DNA from: a bacterium
Lineage (GTDB): Bacteria; Krumholzibacteriota; Krumholzibacteriia; JACNKJ01
Reading direction: 5' to 3'
DNA length: 33,050 nucleotides
Assembly: GCA_016873475.1 (NCBI GenBank)
Contig: VGXI01000013.1
Span: forward strand, 1 to 33,050
Positions 30,774 to 33,050 of the stretch are shown piece after piece (the stretch's first letter is position 1; every line of letters starts with the position of its first letter). The translations under genes were made by a program, and so were the position numbers. The notes beneath the pieces are model-generated. The model searched no databases. It saw only the letters and a program-made list of their open reading frames with translations, and was not told the origin of the DNA.

Positions 30774-31960
30774 CAGGCCTGCAGGTGCTCGATGCGCGCG
30801 GGGTCGGCGATGCCGAGGCCGAGGGTCTCGGCGTAGCGCAGGTAGTCCGTGTAGCGCGGGTGCTCGTTGACGGCCACGCCCATCGCCTTGCGCTTGGCGA
30901 CCATGAGATCGTGGCAGACGCGGTCCAGCGCGAAGGGATCCGTGGCCAGGAAGAGCCGCTGGTAGTCCCAGGTGAAGGCGGCGTTGGGCATCGGGCCGCC
31001 GTCGTACTGACCGACCAGGCCCTCGTTCACGTTCAGCACCAGCTTGTCGCGCAGGCAGGGGAAGGCGAGCACCTCGGTGCACACCTTGAAGAAGAGCGGC
31101 TGGTGCAGGCGGCCCGTGTTGCAGATGGCGCCGTAGCCGAGGTTCTTGGTCGCCATCGAGATGCCGTTGCCCGTGTTCTTGAAGACGGCCAGGTTGATGA
31201 TCTTCGTGAGCCGCTGGGTGACCAGCCTGCCGAAGGGCGAGCGCAGGTCGCTCACGACGTGCTGGTGCAGGTAGTTCAGATCCGTCGGCGCCGGCGCCTC
31301 GGCCCAGTAGAGGACTTCGTCATCGAAGTTGCCCGCGCTGACATGGCGCCCATCCTTGAGCCAGCCGCTCTGATCGGCGCCGTCCTCGAAGGCCGCTTCG
31401 TCCATGGTCTGGAGCCCCTCGATGCCGACGCCCGGGAAGCGCTCGGCCGTGAAGCCCGCTTCCGCGAGCATGATGTCGAAGCGATCCCAGATGACGATGT
31501 TCGCGCGCGGCAGGCCGTTCTCCGTGAGCCAGGCGATCACCGCATCCGCCAGTTCCAGGTGCGTGCTGATCAGCCCCGCGCCCACGGGGTTCACCTTGAT
31601 GCCGACCACATCGTCCGCCGCGAAGAGCCGCTTGAAGGCCGCGCCCTCGTCCGTGCCGAAGAGGCTGCGCAGGCCGCGGCGGAACATGATCCCCACGGCA
31701 GCGGCGTCGACGAGGCCCGCCGCGATCGCCGCCGGCTCGTGGACCTCGACGACCCGCCCCGGCTGCGCGCCCGGCAGCGAGTGCGCCGTGCGCGGCGCGG
31801 CCAGCGCCTTGTCGATGTTCGTCGCCGGCTCGGCCGGCGCCGCCTCGTCCGCCCAGACCGCCGGGCGGCCGAGCAGGAGCCCCGCGCCGGCGAAGCCGCC
31901 GGCCTTGAGGAAACCGCGGCGGTCGCAGTGGAAGAGCCCGTCCATCGTGCGGTAGCGCAT
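30773..31960 (-). CDS. Tat-exported DUF362 protein, second copy
   Basis: The 395-residue product has the twin-arginine motif DRRGFLKAGG near residue 13, followed by a hydrophobic stretch. The DUF362 features are DVVGIKVNPVGAGLISTHLELADAVIAWL, NIVIWDRFDIMLAEAGF, the segment TKIINLAVFKNTGNGISMATKNLGYGAICN, and KLVLNVNEGLVGQYDGGP. It is much diverged from the DUF362 protein encoded at 27344-28276. A possible -10, TAGAGT, lies at 31989-31984 on the minus strand but no clear -35 was seen. It forms an operon with the DUF6599-like gene. Confidence 0.88.
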   Translation of the reverse strand: MRYRTMDGLFHCDRRGFLKAGGFAGAGLLLGRPAVWADEAAPAEPATNIDKALAAPRTAHSLPGAQPGRVVEVHEPAAIAAGLVDAAAVGIMFRRGLRSLFGTDEGAAFKRLFAADDVVGIKVNPVGAGLISTHLELADAVIAWLTENGLPRANIVIWDRFDIMLAEAGFTAERFPGVGIEGLQTMDEAAFEDGADQSGWLKDGRHVSAGNFDDEVLYWAEAPAPTDLNYLHQHVVSDLRSPFGRLVTQRLTKIINLAVFKNTGNGISMATKNLGYGAICNTGRLHQPLFFKVCTEVLAFPCLRDKLVLNVNEGLVGQYDGGPMPNAAFTWDYQRLFLATDPFALDRVCHDLMVAKRKAMGVAVNEHPRYTDYLRYAETLGLGIADPARIEHLQA

Positions 31961-32137
31961 CGTCGTCCCCTTTCGTCGCGCGGACTCTAGCGCAAGCCGC
32001 GGCGCGCGGGAACCGCTATCCGGGCCGCCCGGAGTCCGGGCGCGCCGGCGCCCTCGCCTGCTTGGGGCAGCCACAGGAGGAGGCGATCGCATTCCCTATC
32101 TCTTTGAATTGAAAGATGTTACAATGGTGACTGGATC

Positions 32138-32165
32138 TTGACATTTCCCGGCCTGTGAATACCTT
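32138..32165 (+). promoter_or_regulatory. Putative promoter of the HybA-like gene
   Basis: A consensus TTGACA (32138-32143) is followed after 16 bp by TACCTT (32160-32165). The -10 is the TACCTT type seen elsewhere. It lies inside the palindrome at 32154-32169. Confidence 0.45.
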
Positions 32166-32169
32166 CACA
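32154..32169. promoter_or_regulatory. CRP/FNR-family-type palindrome TGTGA-N6-TCACA
   Basis: TGTGAATACCTTCACA matches the core half-sites of the E. coli CRP consensus exactly. It overlaps the proposed -10, so a repressor role is more natural than activation. A second palindrome, GGACA-AGCA-TGTCC (32171-32184), follows one base later. Confidence 0.5.
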
Positions 32170-32234
32170 AGGACAAGCATGTCCTGAACTTGGCGACCTT
32201 GCCACCCCCCCTGCCGGGACAGGAGGTCGACGCC

Positions 32235-33050
32235 ATGCAGGATCGGCGCGAGTTCCTCAAGGGCCTCGGGGCCGCGAGCCTGGGCAGCGCGCTGCCCGCC
32301 GCCGCGGGCGCGGAAGCGTCCGCGCGCAGCCACGACGAAGACCTCGGCGTGCTCGTCGACACCACCTACTGCGTGGGCTGCCGCAAGTGCGAGTGGGCCT
32401 GCCGGGACAGCAACCGCATGGCCAATGAGCCCATCGAGAACTACGCCAATGCGGCCACGCTGAGCGCGCCGCGGCGGCCGGATGCGAAGCTCCACACCGT
32501 GGTGAACGCCTACCCGGGCGCAGCGGACGGCGAGCCGCGCTTCGTGAAGTTCCAGTGCATGCACTGTCTGGAGCCGGCCTGCGCGAGCGCCTGCATCGTC
32601 GGCGCGCTCAGGAAGGACGCGAGCGGGCCGGTCAGCTACGACGCCGGCAAGTGCATCGGCTGCCGTTACTGCATGGTGGCTTGCCCGTTCCAGATCCCGA
32701 CCTACGAGTACGACGTGGCGCTCGACCCGCGCGTCATGAAGTGCACCTTCTGCTTCGAGAAGACGGTGCGGGCGGGCGGGCGACCGGCCTGCGTCGACAT
32801 CTGCCCCAAGGGCTGTCTGATCTACGGCAGCCGCGCCGAGCTCATCGACTACGCGCGCCGGTGCCGCCAGCGCGATCCCGACCGCTACCATGACCACCTC
32901 TACGGCGAGCACGAGGCGGGAGGCACGAGCTGGCTCTACCTCGCCGCCGCGCCGCTGACCGCGCTGGGCTTCCCGGCACTCGGGGCGCAGGCGCCGGGCC
33001 ACTACACCGAGCGCGTGCAGCACGCGGTCTTCAAGCACTTCTTCCCGCCC
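32235..33050 (+). CDS. HybA-like Tat-exported 4Fe-4S ferredoxin, 3'-truncated by the window
   Basis: The frame is open from ATG 32235 (after AGGAGG at 32221-32226) to the last base, 272 codons so far. A twin-arginine motif DRREFLKG lies at residues 3-10. Four cysteine clusters follow: C46-x2-C49-x2-C52-x3-C56, then C108MHCLEPACASAC120, C140IGCRYCMVACP, and C170TFC with C186VDIC190P. This is the four-cluster pattern of HybA, DmsB and NrfC-type electron-transfer subunits. The segment GGTSWLYLAAAPLTALGFP resembles the region before the membrane anchor of HybA. The likely role is periplasmic electron transfer to a NrfD/HybB-type membrane subunit, which would be expected just beyond the window. 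Confidence 0.88.
   Translation, partial: MQDRREFLKGLGAASLGSALPAAAGAEASARSHDEDLGVLVDTTYCVGCRKCEWACRDSNRMANEPIENYANAATLSAPRRPDAKLHTVVNAYPGAADGEPRFVKFQCMHCLEPACASACIVGALRKDASGPVSYDAGKCIGCRYCMVACPFQIPTYEYDVALDPRVMKCTFCFEKTVRAGGRPACVDICPKGCLIYGSRAELIDYARRCRQRDPDRYHDHLYGEHEAGGTSWLYLAAAPLTALGFPALGAQAPGHYTERVQHAVFKHFFPP

Larger units (their letters stand above)
31961..32234. other. Divergent intergenic region with promoter and two palindromes
   Basis: This region lies between the minus-strand DUF362 gene and the plus-strand HybA-like gene. The part nearest the HybA-like gene (about 32090-32190) is distinctly AT-rich for this genome and contains a putative promoter and two adjacent palindromes, listed separately. 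No gene is seen. Confidence 0.6.

Noticed and set aside
32100-32145. Sigma-54 type promoter before the HybA-like gene
   Set aside because: A GG is present but the required GC is not found at the correct spacing.
1-33050. CRISPR array, tRNA or insertion sequence
   Set aside because: No regularly spaced direct repeats, cloverleaf or transposase-like product was found on either strand.

Overview
The window is very GC-rich, and almost all of it is coding. Several predicted secreted proteins end in a FlgD-Ig-like C-terminal domain containing the motif NYPNPFNPST or a close variant. They sit alongside cohesin-like, dockerin-like, HmuY and TonB-dependent receptor genes. This combination points to a diderm bacterium of the FCB group or a related candidate phylum (Eisenbacteria or Krumholzibacteria-like). 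That placement is an inference from gene content; no rRNA or other phylogenetic marker is present.

Layout: (1) 2-4144 (+) holds a large secreted beta-helix/cohesin/FnIII/dockerin-like protein, split by an apparent 1-base frameshift near 891-910, and a second small cohesin-like secreted protein. (2) 4239-9230 holds asnA (+) facing a gatE-gatD operon (-). GatDE is the archaeal-type Glu-tRNA(Gln) amidotransferase and is unexpected in a bacterium. (3) 9549-11889 (+) is the most interesting region. Two tandem paralogous secreted thioredoxin-like proteins each carry an in-frame TGA at codon 37, in a U-x-x-C motif. In each, a SECIS-like hairpin has its loop starting exactly 18 nt after the TGA with bases GGA. 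I read them as undescribed or poorly described selenoproteins. (4) 12054-15178 holds housekeeping and unknown genes: a membrane protein, a dimeric dUTPase, a DUF456 protein, a VOC protein and a thioesterase. (5) 15299-18378 (+) is a predicted haem-uptake pair: a TonB-dependent receptor and a lipoprotein with two HmuY-like domains. (6) 22335-18445 (-) is a five-gene operon of ECF sigma factor, zinc-finger anti-sigma factor, Spy/CpxP-like protein, FnIII lipoprotein and a DUF4384 protein. (7) 22480-27259 holds a small protein, a giant ATPase/TPR/SARP-type regulator and an unknown membrane protein. (8) 27344-33050 is a redox region: a DUF362 protein and a membrane polyferredoxin (+), a DUF362 protein and a DUF6599-like protein (-), then the start of a HybA-like ferredoxin gene (+) that runs off the window.

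Many gene ends carry long GC-rich hairpins. Three of these hairpins, with unrelated stems, share the loop core CGTTGTTTCG in one orientation or the other. Putative promoters across the window share a recognisable form: a -35 like TTGNCA or TTGCGC, and a -10 of TACCTT or TAGACT type. No tRNA, rRNA, insertion sequence or CRISPR array was found.
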